In this document: piece by piece, positions 29,627 through 39,741 of the stretch
Numbering within the stretch: the stretch's first letter is position 1
Layout: the number at the start of each line of letters is the position of its first letter
Position numbers and translations under genes: made by a program
The notes under the pieces: model-generated
Database searches by the model: none
What the model was told of the DNA's origin: nothing
The model's input: the letters and a program-made list of their open reading frames with translations, nothing else
From: Chitinophagaceae bacterium
Lineage (GTDB): Bacteria > Bacteroidota > Bacteroidia > Chitinophagales > Chitinophagaceae
DNA: 64,000 nt
NCBI GenBank assembly: GCA_016713965.1
Contig: JADJOC010000007.1
Span: 1-64,000, forward strand
Direction: 5' to 3'

Positions 29627-30484
29627 ATGAGGCAATTAAAGATCGCAACGCAGATTACCAACCGTGATTCGCAAGCCGTTGAAAAGTATTTACAGGAAAT
29701 TTCTAAAATTTCAATGATTACTCCTGAAGAGGAAACCATCTTAGCCCAAAAGATTAAGATGGGAGATCAGCGTGCTTTGGATAAACTGGTTCAGGCCAAT
29801 CTTCGCTTTGTGGTATCGGTAGCTAAGCAGTACCAGCACCAGGGGCTGTCGCTTAGTGATCTTATTAATGAGGGCAACCTCGGCTTAATTAAAGCGGCAC
29901 AACGCTTCGACGAAACAAAAGGGTTCAAATTTATTTCTTACGCTGTGTGGTGGATTCGCCAATCTATATTGCAGGCGTTGGCAGAGCAGGGCAGATTAGT
30001 CCGCCTGCCTCAAAACAAAATTGGCACATACAACAAAGCTAATAAAGCATACATGGCTTTTGAACAGGAACATGAGAGAGAGCCATCAACTGAAGAGTTA
30101 GCAGAATTATTGGAAATGAGCGAAACGGAAATCAATAACATTTTTCAAAGTAATACCCGTCATACTTCCCTTGATGCACCCGTGCATGAAGCAGAAGATG
30201 TAGCCATGGGTGATTTGCTGGAAGGTGGAAGCGATACCGATGATGATGTAATGCAGGATTCATTAAGAAATGAAATACGTAGGGTTTTAAAATCATTAAG
30301 CCCCAGGGAAGCAGAAATAGTAAATGCTTACTTTGGTTTGGATGGCGAAAATGGTGTTACCATTGAGCAGATTGGTCAAAAATATGACCTTACCAAAGAA
30401 CGTATTCGTCAAATAAAAGAAAGGGCTATCAAACGTTTGCAAAAAGCGAGGTATAGCGGCGCATTAAAAGCTTATTTAGGATAA
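29627..30484 (+). CDS. rpoD: RNA polymerase primary sigma factor, short Bacteroidota type
   Basis: The ATG at 29627 (MRQLKIATQITNRDSQAVE) gives 285 residues, the usual length for the Bacteroidota housekeeping sigma, which lacks region 1.1. Region 2 (LRFVVSVAKQYQ...GNLGLIKAAQRFD), the -10 recognition YAVWWIRQ, region 3 and region 4 (LTKERIRQIKERAIKRLQ) are all present. The factor would read the TAnnTTTG promoters seen here. The open frame extends upstream to a TTG at 29588, but family alignment favours the ATG. Confidence 0.95.
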   Translation: MRQLKIATQITNRDSQAVEKYLQEISKISMITPEEETILAQKIKMGDQRALDKLVQANLRFVVSVAKQYQHQGLSLSDLINEGNLGLIKAAQRFDETKGFKFISYAVWWIRQSILQALAEQGRLVRLPQNKIGTYNKANKAYMAFEQEHEREPSTEELAELLEMSETEINNIFQSNTRHTSLDAPVHEAEDVAMGDLLEGGSDTDDDVMQDSLRNEIRRVLKSLSPREAEIVNAYFGLDGENGVTIEQIGQKYDLTKERIRQIKERAIKRLQKARYSGALKAYLG

Positions 30485-30510
30485 TTTTAAAAGCGGGTAC
30501 TCAAAGCACA

Positions 30511-30543
30511 ATCCCTGGTGATTTTTCACTGGGGATTTTTTTT
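30511..30543 (+). terminator. Intrinsic terminator after rpoD
   Basis: ATCCCTGGTGA / TCACTGGGGAT hairpin with a T8 tail, 27 nt after the stop. Confidence 0.9.
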
Positions 30544-30761
30544 GACAGGAATATGAATGAAATGGTTGTAACGGACTTCACAGAAAATTAATCTGGTAAG
30601 TAATCCATAGAATAATTACTCTTCGAAAGATATTTTTTGAAAATCATGTATTCGTCTTATTTACACATAATCAATTCAAAGCTGAACGATAATTATTTTG
30701 ATAAATGGCTGCAGGATAGAAGTGATAACCCGCTGAGTATTTGCAATGGTTTTGTGGCGGA

Positions 30762-30806
30762 GTAGGAAACCTCATCCGTCCGCCTGAGGCGGACACCGTC
30801 TCCTAC
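30762..30806. repeat. Nested palindrome with GTCCGCC/GGCGGAC core
   Basis: GTCCGCCTGAGGCGGAC is a perfect 17-nt palindrome (7-bp arms) enclosed by outer arms GTAGGA / TCCTAC. Within the 30544-30925 gap no gene is visible. Its sequence differs from REP families A and B. Confidence 0.75.
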
Positions 30807-30925
30807 AGAGAAGGAAAATGGATGCAATCTTTTTAGCCGGAACTGGTGTTGAATAGTGAGATAAAGTTGACAGCCCCAAAATTTATACTTTAATTTCTAA
30901 TACTTAATACTATAATTTTGTACTT

Positions 30926-31804
30926 ATGAAAAAATGCTTGTGGCCCATACTGATATTTTTTATCTTCTCCGGCTGTGAAAAGGATATTAATTTTAATTTA
31001 AAAAATGCCGATAATGTTTTAGTGGTAGATGCTGAAATTGAAAATGATAAATATCCTACAGTTGTATTGACCAAAAGTCTGGACTTTTTCTCTACTATTA
31101 ACCCTCAATTGCTGGAAGGGTCATTTGTACATAATGCTGATGTAAAAATATCTGATGGCATACTTACGCATACGTTAAAAGAGGTTGCTGTGGCGCTGCC
31201 CGGAGGTTATACAGCCTATATATACACCATTGATGAGAACAATATGCAAACGGCATTTATGGGTGAACTTAATAAATTATATAATTTAAAAATTACCAGT
31301 GAAGGAAAAGAGTATACATCCACAACACAAATACCAGCATTGGCCGTTGTACCTGATTCTATCTGGTTTAAGCCTGCACCGCAAAATCCTGATACCAATA
31401 CAAGGGTAATGATGGGCAAAGTGACCGACCCCGTTGGCCTGGGCAACTATGGCCGTTATTTTACCAAAAAAAACAATGAACCTTATTTGCCGGGAGAAAG
31501 CTCTGTTTTTGATGATGCTGTAGTTGACGGCAAAACTTACACAGTACAGGTAACACCAGGGATAGACAGGAACAACCCACCTGAAGCTGACAGCAATTTT
31601 TTTAAAAAAGGAGATGTGGTTACGGTAAAATTCTGCAATATTAATAAGGCTACTTACACTTTTTGGAGTACCTGGGAATTTGCTTATGAAAGCATCGGAA
31701 ACCCATTTTCCCAACCTAATAAAGTTATTGGCAATATTAGTAATGGTGCTTTAGGTGCATTTAGTGGATATGCGGCCTGGTATAAAACCATTGTTGCAGA
31801 ATAA
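30926..31804 (+). CDS. DUF4249-family lipoprotein
   Basis: 292 residues with a lipoprotein signal (FIFSGC), followed by EKDINFNL and a beta-rich body; VVDAEIENDKYPTVVLTKS is typical of DUF4249 N-termini. These surface lipoproteins often accompany TonB-dependent receptors, but none is adjacent here. A TAATTTTG -7 element lies at 30913-30920, very close to the start codon. The function is unknown. Confidence 0.8.
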   Translation: MKKCLWPILIFFIFSGCEKDINFNLKNADNVLVVDAEIENDKYPTVVLTKSLDFFSTINPQLLEGSFVHNADVKISDGILTHTLKEVAVALPGGYTAYIYTIDENNMQTAFMGELNKLYNLKITSEGKEYTSTTQIPALAVVPDSIWFKPAPQNPDTNTRVMMGKVTDPVGLGNYGRYFTKKNNEPYLPGESSVFDDAVVDGKTYTVQVTPGIDRNNPPEADSNFFKKGDVVTVKFCNINKATYTFWSTWEFAYESIGNPFSQPNKVIGNISNGALGAFSGYAAWYKTIVAE

Positions 31805-31888
31805 AGATGTTTTTGTTATGTAAATATAAGTGCAGGAGCATCTTAAAATAAACTAAAAATAAAGCATCATAAATATTAAATGTTAACA

Positions 31889-32274
31889 ATGAAAAAATCT
31901 TCGCAATTGCCTTGTTGGTAAGCAGTATAGCTGTATCTGCAAAAGAAACTATAAACTATAGTGATAAAATTCAGTATAAATCTTCGGAAATTGTAGCAGC
32001 AGATAGTACCAAACCTGATTTTCCTATACCAAAATTTACGAACCCTGAAGTGCAGAAATTTGCCAGGCAATATATTTCATATATCAGAACAGCAGTTGCT
32101 GTAGAGAAAAGTAAAGATCCGGCCAGGATCAAAAATTTTCAACCAAAGGCTGCAGATTTTCAAAAAAGAGTATTGAAAATATATGAAAAATTAAAAACGT
32201 TACCTCCAAGTGAGGTGAAAAAATTTAGTGATTTCCTGCAACAATCAGCATATTATTATATGGGGCGTAAATAG
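31889..32274 (+). CDS. Small secreted protein of a tandem paralogous family (one frameshift)
   Basis: Signal peptide MKKIFAIALLVSSIAVSAKE after adding one A to the AAAAAA run at 31893-31898, then about 105 residues. The segment PKFTNPEVQKFARQYISYI to LPPSEVKKFSDFLQQSAYYY matches the C-terminal part of the protein at 33435-34372 (PKFKDPEVQKLAEEYAIFF to SPEEMKKFTDFIQKLAMSY). It is thus a stand-alone version of that domain. Function is unknown; it is probably periplasmic. Confidence 0.7.
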
Positions 32275-32312
32275 TAATGATATTATCTAAAAAGGAGTTT
32301 TATTGTTATAAA

Positions 32313-32894
32313 ATGAAGAAATTACTTGTAATTGCTTTGCTGTTTTTTAATACGTTTTTATTTGCACAGGATATTCCTGATCCTGCAAAGTTTGAGCAAA
32401 AAATCTGGCAATGTATAAAACAGAAAGATACTGGTTGCCTTTTTAATAATTTTATGGCGGTGGATGATCTTACTATAATATATGAATCCCAAAAAAGTAA
32501 TCCGGATGAAATATATAGAGAAAAGCTTAAAGATAATATCAAAGAATGGAAAGAGGACTATGAAGAGGGGCATCAACAAATGCAAATGAAATCTTATGCT
32601 TTATTAGTAAGGTTACAGAGGTTGATTCCGGACTTTAGCAAAATTAAATATGTAAATGGCGGATATAAAATATTAAACAGTGAAGGCATTAAAGAATTGC
32701 TTCCGTCCATAGCGCTTGTTAACGAAATAAGATTTTCAACAGGGGATGAGAAAATTTATAAAATTAGTTTTTCATCTTTTAAAGTAGCTGATAACTGGCG
32801 CCTGATTGAAATTGATGATTTTATAACCGTTATTAATAGCAAAGGTGTGGAAGTTGGGGAGATAAGAGACATATACCGTGAATTTGAAAATTAG
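32313..32894 (+). CDS. Secreted protein of the same tandem family
   Basis: The ATG at 32313 gives a signal peptide (MKKLLVIALLFFNTFLFAQ) and a 193-residue protein. Residues after cleavage, DIPDPAKFEQKIWQCIKQK, are identical to those of the next gene, and the DNA under them is identical over 58 nt. The rest is only loosely similar (F.S.G.., ..F..I....GNWRLI-type ending). No domain is recognised. Confidence 0.7.
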   Translation: MKKLLVIALLFFNTFLFAQDIPDPAKFEQKIWQCIKQKDTGCLFNNFMAVDDLTIIYESQKSNPDEIYREKLKDNIKEWKEDYEEGHQQMQMKSYALLVRLQRLIPDFSKIKYVNGGYKILNSEGIKELLPSIALVNEIRFSTGDEKIYKISFSSFKVADNWRLIEIDDFITVINSKGVEVGEIRDIYREFEN

Positions 32895-32922
32895 AACTCT
32901 TAAACCAGAATAGCACTTAACT

Positions 32923-33438
32923 ATGAAAAAGATAATTTTTTTTATTTCTATAATATTTTACTACCCTGTAACTTCATTCTCACAGGATATTCCTGATCCT
33001 GCAAAGTTTGAGCAAAAAATCTGGCAATGTATAAAACAAAAAGATATTGCTTGTTTTGTAAAAAATCTTATTACAAAAGAGGAATTAAATATTTTATATA
33101 AAACCCTGCCTGACACGTCGGCTCAAAAAGGCGGTAAAAATTTTAGTGAATATGTCAATTATTTCCAGCTCCAGGATCATAAGAAAAATTTCCGCACTTT
33201 ATTAGATGAACTTAAAGAAATAAAGGCCGATTTAGATCATGTTAAAGATTTAAATTATTCTTACGAAATTTATAATAATATGGAAAAGAATGAATATCCT
33301 GTTACAATGCTTAAGGATAAAATAAACTTTACAGCAGGGGATCATGGTTTTGAAATTGAATTCACTGCCATTAACGTATCAGGTAATTGGCGCTTAATTT
33401 ATATTTATGGTTCAACCACTTCAATTTTTATAAAATGA
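32923..33438 (+). CDS. Secreted protein of the same tandem family
   Basis: 171 residues with a signal peptide (MKKIIFFISIIFYYPVTSFSQ) and the same mature N-terminus as the preceding gene. A strand pattern DKINFTAGDHGFEIEFTAINVSGNWRLIYIYG ends the protein, as in the neighbour. The stop overlaps the next start (ATGA at 33435-33438), so the two genes are translationally coupled. Function unknown. Confidence 0.7.
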   Translation: MKKIIFFISIIFYYPVTSFSQDIPDPAKFEQKIWQCIKQKDIACFVKNLITKEELNILYKTLPDTSAQKGGKNFSEYVNYFQLQDHKKNFRTLLDELKEIKADLDHVKDLNYSYEIYNNMEKNEYPVTMLKDKINFTAGDHGFEIEFTAINVSGNWRLIYIYGSTTSIFIK

Positions 33439-34372
33439 AAAAAATATTATCTCTTGCAATAGTATTTTGCAATACAATTTTATTTGCACAAACGCCTACC
33501 GGCCCGGCTGATTTTACCAAACAAATAGGGAGTATATTCAAAAGAAAGATAAGGCTTCATTACAAAAGCACATTTTGGTAGCGGCATACGAAAAGACATT
33601 AGTTGACAAACTGGTTTGGAATGGTATTATATACGAAGATTATGATGTGCCAAAGGAAGATAGGGAAAGAAAACTAACAGAAAAAGTATTTAATCATTCA
33701 GATTCTTTATTCGCTTCCCTGGAAAGAATAAGTGTAAAATTAGATAAGGCTGTTGTTACTAACGAAGGGATGAAGCTAATAGATGAATACAATTTGCCGG
33801 AAGGTTATTATGGGGCAAAAGGCAAAATTAAATTCTCATTGCCGGATTCTGTATTTGAAATTAAATACACATACTTTTTTTCTAAAAATGCCTGGAAATT
33901 ATTTGAAATCAGTGATCGGTTTGATATATACAGTAAAGATGAATATTATTATGAGCCCTCTGATATTGAACTTGAGGAAGACGATAGGGTTTCTGTTGGT
34001 TCAATAGAAGTTCCAAAATTTAAAGATCCGGAAGTACAAAAACTGGCTGAAGAGTATGCTATATTTTTTATGGAAAGTTACACCCTTGCTAATGATGCCT
34101 CAAAAGCTGAGGCTTATACTAAAAAAGCCCAGGACTGGGGTGAAAGGATGCAACAAATAATACCTAAATTATCTGAGTCGCCTGAAGAAATGAAAAAATT
34201 TACAGATTTTATACAAAAGTTGGCTATGAGTTACCAGGACAGCTATGATAAAACTGATAAAATAGCGGAAGAAGATTCAGTTCGTAAATCTACGAAAAGA
34301 GCTACTACATCTTCTGGCACTAAAAAGAAACCTATAAAAAATAAACCGGTAAAAAAATCATCAGCAAAGTGA
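33435..34372 (+). CDS. Secreted two-part protein of the tandem family (one frameshift)
   Basis: Signal peptide MKKILSLAIVFCNTILFAQ; a single A missing near 33543 (TTCAAAAG) splits the frame. Corrected, about 312 residues: an N-terminal domain like the two preceding proteins, then (from about 190) the helical domain also found alone at 31889-32274, and a basic Ser/Lys/Thr tail (TKKKPIKNKPVKK). It links the two types of protein in this cluster, suggesting they act together. Function unknown. Confidence 0.7.
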
Positions 34373-34536
34373 TCATAATTTATTAAAATAAAAGCTTTGC
34401 CCGATTTTAAATAAACCAATTTATAGCTTTTAAAAGAATCTCCCAAAAAATAAATAACAAAAAAGTTTTGGAGAAATAATCACACCCGATAAAAATACTG
34501 GCTTTTCCTAAAGTAATAAATAGCGATTAATTTATG

Positions 34537-34544
34537 TAATTTTG
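34537..34544 (+). promoter_or_regulatory. Candidate -7 promoter element (TAATTTTG) of trxB
   Basis: TAnnTTTG match 22 nt before the trxB ATG; no clear -33 box. Confidence 0.45.
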
Positions 34545-34566
34545 CATTTTTCTTATGATATAAATT

Positions 34567-35510
34567 ATGCAAAGCAATACAACTGAAAAAATTCACTGTT
34601 TAATTATTGGTTCCGGCCCGGCTGGTTATACCGCTGCTATTTATGCAGCAAGGGCAGGGCTTAAGCCCGTTTTATACCAGGGCATACAGCCAGGAGGTCA
34701 ATTAACCATCACTACCGAAGTAGAAAATTACCCGGGGTATCCCGATGGGATCCAGGGCCCGGATATGATGGTTAATTTTGAAAACCAGGCGAAACGAATG
34801 GGTACCGATGTCCGTTATGGATTAGCTACAAAAGTTGATTTTTCAGCCCAACCTTATAAAGTACAGATTGATGAAGAGAAGTGGATAGAAGCTGATGCGG
34901 TAATTATCTCTACCGGTGCATCTGCCAAATGGCTGGGCCTGGAAAGTGAACAGCGCTTAAATGGATATGGCGTAAGCGCTTGCGCTGTATGCGATGGTTT
35001 TTCTTTAAAGGTAAAGAAGTGGCTATTGTGGGTGCAGGGGATACTGCTGCTGAAGAGGCGTTATATTTATCAAAGCTATGTTCGCAGGTGCACATGATCG
35101 TTAGGCGTGGAGAAATGCGGGCTAGTAAAGTGATGCAGGAAAGGGTAATCAAAACACCCAATATTAAAATATTCTGGCACAGTGAAACTGATGAAATTTT
35201 AGGAGAGAAAAAAGTAGAGGCTGTGCGTATAAAAAATAATCAAACCAATCAAACACAGGATATTCCTGTTAGCGCCTTTTTTGTAGCAATAGGTCATGAG
35301 CCTAACTCATTAATTTTTAAAGATTGGCTGGATATGGATGAAGCCGGTTACATTAAAACTATTCCTGGTACGTCGAAAACTAATGTAGAAGGAGTTTTTG
35401 CTGCAGGAGATGTGCAGGATAAAATTTACAGGCAGGCAGTAACGGCTGCCGGAAGTGGCTGTATGGCTGCATTAGATGCAGAAAGATATTTAAGCGCCAA
35501 AGGATTGTAA
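34567..35510 (+). CDS. trxB: Thioredoxin reductase (one frameshift in the sequence)
   Basis: A flavoenzyme passing electrons from NADPH to thioredoxin. FAD-binding GSGPAGYTAAIYAARAGL (about 13-30), redox pair CAVC (about 139-142), NADPH loop VGAGDTAAEEA and C-terminal GVFAAGDVQDK. The break is at the T5 run 34998-35002, where T6 gives the expected D-G-F-F-F-K-G-K-E. Corrected length is about 315 residues. A peroxiredoxin and a thioredoxin lie further along (46.3-47.4 kb) and could be partners. Confidence 0.93.
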
Positions 35511-35609
35511 AGAAAGATGATAGATGGGAGGGAACAGATGATAGTAAATGCTTTCTCTTCATCTTATTATTTCTATCAACTATTATCTTATAACTATCAA
35601 CTGATCTCC

Positions 35610-35960
35610 ATGCATACTATTCATTTACATAAATTAATGTTTTTTGCTTTTCATGGTCTACACGAAGAAGAGAAAATTATCGGTAATGATTTTGAACTAA
35701 ATGTTGATGTAGCCTTTAATACTGAGGAGCCTGTAGCTGACTTGAAGCAGACTATAAATTATGTAACAGTTTATGAAATTATAAAAAAAAGAATGGCCAT
35801 TGCAACCCCGCTGTTAGAAACAATTGCAGAAGATATGGCAGCGCTTATTTATCAGTTAGATGCCAGGGTGCAATTTATCTCTATAAATATTATAAAAATA
35901 AATGTACCAATAAATAATTTTTCAGGAACGGTTGGCATTACTTATAAAAAGAAATATTAA
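35610..35960 (+). CDS. folB: Dihydroneopterin aldolase
   Basis: 116 residues from the ATG at 35610 (MHTIHLHKLMFFAFHGLHEEE). Family marks: F-x-G-x-x-x-x-E near the N-terminus (here FHGLHEEE), NYVTVYEIIKK, and the catalytic-Lys region near INIIKINVPI. FolB acts in folate synthesis. The open frame extends upstream to 35517 but that stretch is not conserved. Confidence 0.9.
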   Translation: MHTIHLHKLMFFAFHGLHEEEKIIGNDFELNVDVAFNTEEPVADLKQTINYVTVYEIIKKRMAIATPLLETIAEDMAALIYQLDARVQFISINIIKINVPINNFSGTVGITYKKKY

Positions 35961-36158
35961 TAATTTTTAGGAGTAATTATTATGTTAAAAATGGCGGACA
36001 GCCGCAGATGGTGTACACATTAGCCGAAAAATTGGTAATAAAAGTTTTATTTCTAAACAAGCCGCCCTTAGGGTTTAAAAATAAATATTATACAAAAAAA
36101 ACAATTACTATTTTGCCGTGGCTGAATTAAAATTATCTTACTTAATAAATTTCTAACT

Positions 36159-38105
36159 ATGATTATACGTATAATGATAAGCGTGTATTTTTCTTTATGC
36201 TTACTAATAATAAAAGCTCAAGCCCCTGTGATTGAATCTAAGTATGACCCGCAGGCTTTATTTTCTCCATCATTTTATACTTACCCCGGCACTATTTCCC
36301 GGGCTGCAACAGGTGAACCAAACGTTGGTTACTGGCAAAATAAAGCAGATTACCAGATAAGCGCCACTTTAAATGATAATTCCCATGAAGTAAAGGGTCA
36401 GGTTACCATCACTTATAAAAATAACAGCCCACATTTTTTACCATTCGTATGGCTTCAGCTGGATCAGAATTTATTTAATAAAGAGAGCAGGGGGCAGGCC
36501 CGTATGCCCGTTGGCAACCGTAGCCGCTATGGAGATGCCACAAGTAATTTTAACGGAGGCTATAGTATAAACAGCGTGCAGTTAAATGAGAACAGCACCA
36601 CAAATTATTTAATAACCGATACCCGTATGCAAATACGGTTGCCTAAAGCAATGACGCCTGGAGGCACAATGAAAATTAAAATCAATTATTCTTTTGTATT
36701 GCCGGAATATGGAGCAGACAGGTGTGGTATTTTGCCTACTAAAAATGGAGATATTTTTGCTGTGGCCCAATGGTATCCCAGAATGTGTGTGTATGATGAT
36801 ATTGAAGGGTGGAATACAGCGCCTTATTTAGGTCCTGGCGAATTTTATTTAGAGTATGGAAATTTTGATGTAAATATTACCGTACCGCCAGGACATGTTG
36901 TAGTATCAAGCGGAGAACTGCAAAATCCAAAAGAAATACTGTCAGGCACCCAGTTAGCCAGGCTGGAGCAAGCAAAAAAAAGCGATAAGACTGTTATTAT
37001 ACGGTCAGAACAAGATGTGGCAGAGGGAAAAGGATGGCTGGCAACAGATAAACCGCTTACCTGGAAATTTAAGATAAGTAATGCAAGGGATTTTTCCTGG
37101 GCCAGTTCCAAAGCTTTTATCTGGGATGCTGCTAAAATAAACCTGCCCGGTAAAAAGCCTTGCCTGGCCATGAGCGTGTATCCTGCAGAAAGCAATACAG
37201 AAAAGGGGTGGAGCAGGGCTACGGAATATACAAAGGCCAGTATTGAAAATTATAGCAAACGGTGGTTCGAATACCCGTACCCGATAGCAACTAATGTAGC
37301 CAGCAATATTGGTGGCATGGAGTATCCGGGGATTGTATTTTGCGGTTCAAATGCAGAAGAAGCTGATTTGTTTGGAGTAACTGATCATGAATTTGGTCAT
37401 ACCTGGTTTCCTATGATTGTAGGCAGCAATGAACGTAAATACGGCTGGATGGATGAAGGGTTTAATACTTTCATCAATTCTTTAGCAGATGATGATTTTA
37501 ATAATGGAGAATATAAAAGCAATCCAAAAATCAATGCAAAATATATGTTTGGTGAGCAGTCTGAGCCAATATGGTCAACTCCGGATGCATTAAAAGAATC
37601 AAATATTGGAACCGCCTTGTATTTTAAACCCGGATACGGATTACAATTGTTAAGAAATGAAATTCTGGGTCCTGAAAGATTTGATTATGCTTTTAAAGAA
37701 TACATCAAACGGTGGGCATACAAACACCCTACACCCTGGGATTTTTTTAGGACAATGGATAATGTGAGTGGTGAAAACCTTAGTTGGTTTTGGAAGGGCT
37801 GGTTTATAGAAAATTACAAGCTAGACCAAGCCATTGAATCTGTAAAGTATGAAAAAGATAAACCTGAGAATGGAGCAATTGCTACTATTGCGAATTTAGA
37901 CCAGATGGCCATGCCGGTAAATCTGACTTACGAAACTGTAAGTGGTGAAAAAGGCAAATTAAACTTGCCGGTGGAAGTGTGGAATAATGTTGCAGTATGG
38001 AAAGTAAAGCTACCTACTACCGAAAGTTTAAAAAGAGTAGAGATTGATGCAGAAAAAGTTTTTCCTGATATGAATTTTAAGAATAATGTTTGGAACGGGA
38101 ATTAA
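36159..38105 (+). CDS. M1-family zinc aminopeptidase, secreted
   Basis: 648 residues, with an N-terminal hydrophobic signal (about 1-20). Zinc site: HEFGHTW at about 410 (H-E-x-x-H) and the third ligand Glu in MDEGFNTF about 18-20 residues later. The substrate-binding G-x-M-E-N is present as GGMEYPG (about 386), with Tyr for Asn. Alternating N-terminal strands give the usual saddle domain. Acts on peptides, probably in the periplasm or outside. Confidence 0.9.
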   Translation: MIIRIMISVYFSLCLLIIKAQAPVIESKYDPQALFSPSFYTYPGTISRAATGEPNVGYWQNKADYQISATLNDNSHEVKGQVTITYKNNSPHFLPFVWLQLDQNLFNKESRGQARMPVGNRSRYGDATSNFNGGYSINSVQLNENSTTNYLITDTRMQIRLPKAMTPGGTMKIKINYSFVLPEYGADRCGILPTKNGDIFAVAQWYPRMCVYDDIEGWNTAPYLGPGEFYLEYGNFDVNITVPPGHVVVSSGELQNPKEILSGTQLARLEQAKKSDKTVIIRSEQDVAEGKGWLATDKPLTWKFKISNARDFSWASSKAFIWDAAKINLPGKKPCLAMSVYPAESNTEKGWSRATEYTKASIENYSKRWFEYPYPIATNVASNIGGMEYPGIVFCGSNAEEADLFGVTDHEFGHTWFPMIVGSNERKYGWMDEGFNTFINSLADDDFNNGEYKSNPKINAKYMFGEQSEPIWSTPDALKESNIGTALYFKPGYGLQLLRNEILGPERFDYAFKEYIKRWAYKHPTPWDFFRTMDNVSGENLSWFWKGWFIENYKLDQAIESVKYEKDKPENGAIATIANLDQMAMPVNLTYETVSGEKGKLNLPVEVWNNVAVWKVKLPTTESLKRVEIDAEKVFPDMNFKNNVWNGN

Positions 38106-38189
38106 TTTTTAACAACAGATAGAAATAATAATCAAGCAGTTCATTGGTAGTAAATATTATTTGGCTTTAAATAAGGTGTAATTTATAAA

Positions 38190-38591
38190 ATGATCATAGC
38201 TGAATATCTCAAATTTTGAAATACAGTCATATTTTTTCTATATGGGTTTTAACAAATGCAGTTTTTTCAGCTGTTTTTCTGTTATATGCTATCGCATTGA
38301 TTTTTATAACCGGGGTCATTTTCCGCAGCATATGGGGCTCATAATAGCAGTCTTTTTTATGGTTTACTTATTTCACTGCCTGCACTGTTAATTTTGTTAG
38401 CTGCCCATTATTACTATTTAAATAAGATTAAGTATATAAAGTTTAATCAGTATTATATTTTTTTAATTGTATTGATTAATATAATGTATTTTTTTATAGC
38501 ACTTACTATCCACCTTAGTCTTAAGGATGCAGCGATGTTCTTTGGCGGCACCACAATTTCCGGGCTAATAGCATTTTTTTATTGTAGATAA
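38190..38591 (+). CDS. Small membrane protein (two frameshifts)
   Basis: Starting at the ATG 38190 and restoring one G near 38218 (TTTTG|AAATAC) and one T near 38343, a continuous protein of about 133 residues appears. It has four hydrophobic segments: SIWVLTNAVFSAVFLLYAI, the SLFYGLLISLPALLILL stretch, IFLIVLINIMYFFIALTI and a C-terminal GGTTISGLIAFFYCR. No family is recognised. Confidence 0.55.
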
Positions 38592-38912
38592 AAATATAAA
38601 AAAGAAAGCTCCAAATATATAATTAGCATTACTTACAAAATAGGTACGCAGGCATGAAAAACCCACTTCGATAAAAGCTAAATAGAATTCCACTAATGCA
38701 CGGAATGATTACTTATCTATTAGAAATATCAAAAAAACTTGAGGTGTTTTTTCATTTGTGTGATTGGCCTAATCCATCTTTAGAAAAGATATTAAGCTTC
38801 GCAATGCATAGCTTGCCCCGAGCCAATGCTATAGTAGAGGGCATCATAATAGTGATAGATAAAATATATTTTATTTTCACTTTCAAGATTTATAAAAATT
38901 AAAAGTAAAGAA
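38592..38912. other. Intergenic stretch with no supported gene
   Basis: One short open frame (38696-38902) lacks any sign of conservation. The stretch holds no clear hairpin or promoter. A short CTTCGATAAAAGC string near 38668 also occurs at 8463. Confidence 0.5.
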
Positions 38913-39689
38913 TTATTTACCTTTTGGATACCCTAATAAGTATAAAACATATCCCGGCCCGGATTTAACCCTGCCTGTTTCCCATTCAAAACTGTTTGTA
39001 TCCTCCAGCTCGCTGACTAATCCATTCATTTCTTCTATTGAATAAGTTCTTAAAGATGAAACTATCCCATCCCACAAAACAATAAATGGAACTATTGGAA
39101 TTACGTAAGTAAAAATAAGCCGCTTTAATTTAAATGGCTTTATAAATGGTGTAAATGCTAATACAGATATAGGAGAAAATAACATGGACATTATGCTTGT
39201 AAAACTCCTTTCCTGCGCCTCAAATATGGCAATAGGGCTTTTATCATCCACTGCATTCTGAAGAATTTTTTTTGCATCTGCAGGTTTAAAATGATGGAAT
39301 GACAAAAATTGTGTCCTTAAACCTTTGAGCGTTTTAGGTACATTCATCGCATTCACAGGATAGTCTATGTAATTAAAATGTTCAGATTTTTCTTTTATAT
39401 CTTTAAATGCCGCAATATTTGGGTAAAAATCAGTTAATAAAATAGAAATTTCAATATTTTTCTTTTTTAATTCTTTTTCTATTCCAATCCAACCGCCGCC
39501 ACTGCCTGATGCTAAATCAATAATATAATTATTGGAGCTTTTTGATATGCCTTTTTCAATAATTGTAATAATATTTTTAAATATATTAAGCTTGTTAGAC
39601 ATGAATTGAAGAAAATCTGTTACATAGTGCCTTAAGAATGCCGGTAACCAATTTAAATCTTCAAATTCGAAAAGATGAATTCGTTTCAT
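38913..39689 (-). CDS. Class I SAM-dependent methyltransferase-like protein
   Basis: 258 residues. The SAM-binding motif I is DLASGSGGGWIGIEKEL (about 62-78) and motif II-like LLTDFYPN follows. The C-terminal half has hydrophobic segments (about 165-205: SPISVLAFTPFIK, LIFTYVIPIVPFIVLW), so it may be membrane-associated. Substrate unknown; lipid or quinone-type acceptors are possible but unproven. Confidence 0.7.
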   Translation of the reverse strand: MKRIHLFEFEDLNWLPAFLRHYVTDFLQFMSNKLNIFKNIITIIEKGISKSSNNYIIDLASGSGGGWIGIEKELKKKNIEISILLTDFYPNIAAFKDIKEKSEHFNYIDYPVNAMNVPKTLKGLRTQFLSFHHFKPADAKKILQNAVDDKSPIAIFEAQERSFTSIMSMLFSPISVLAFTPFIKPFKLKRLIFTYVIPIVPFIVLWDGIVSSLRTYSIEEMNGLVSELEDTNSFEWETGRVKSGPGYVLYLLGYPKGK

Positions 39690-39699
39690 AAAAAAATTT

Positions 39700-39729
39700 A
39701 GTCTTGCAAATTAATAAACTTGCAAGACT
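39700..39729. terminator. Perfect 10-bp inverted repeat between divergent genes
   Basis: AGTCTTGCAA / TTGCAAGACT around a 10-nt loop. It sits in the 52-nt gap between the methyltransferase start and the malQ remnant, at the point where malQ homology begins. It could be an orphan terminator, an operator, or a scar of the rearrangement that removed the front of malQ. Confidence 0.5.
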
Positions 39730-39741
39730 TAATTTACCGGC

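Noticed and set aside
38696..38902. A 68-residue open frame after the membrane protein gene
   Set aside because: No conserved motif, no ribosome-binding context; probably chance in AT-rich DNA.
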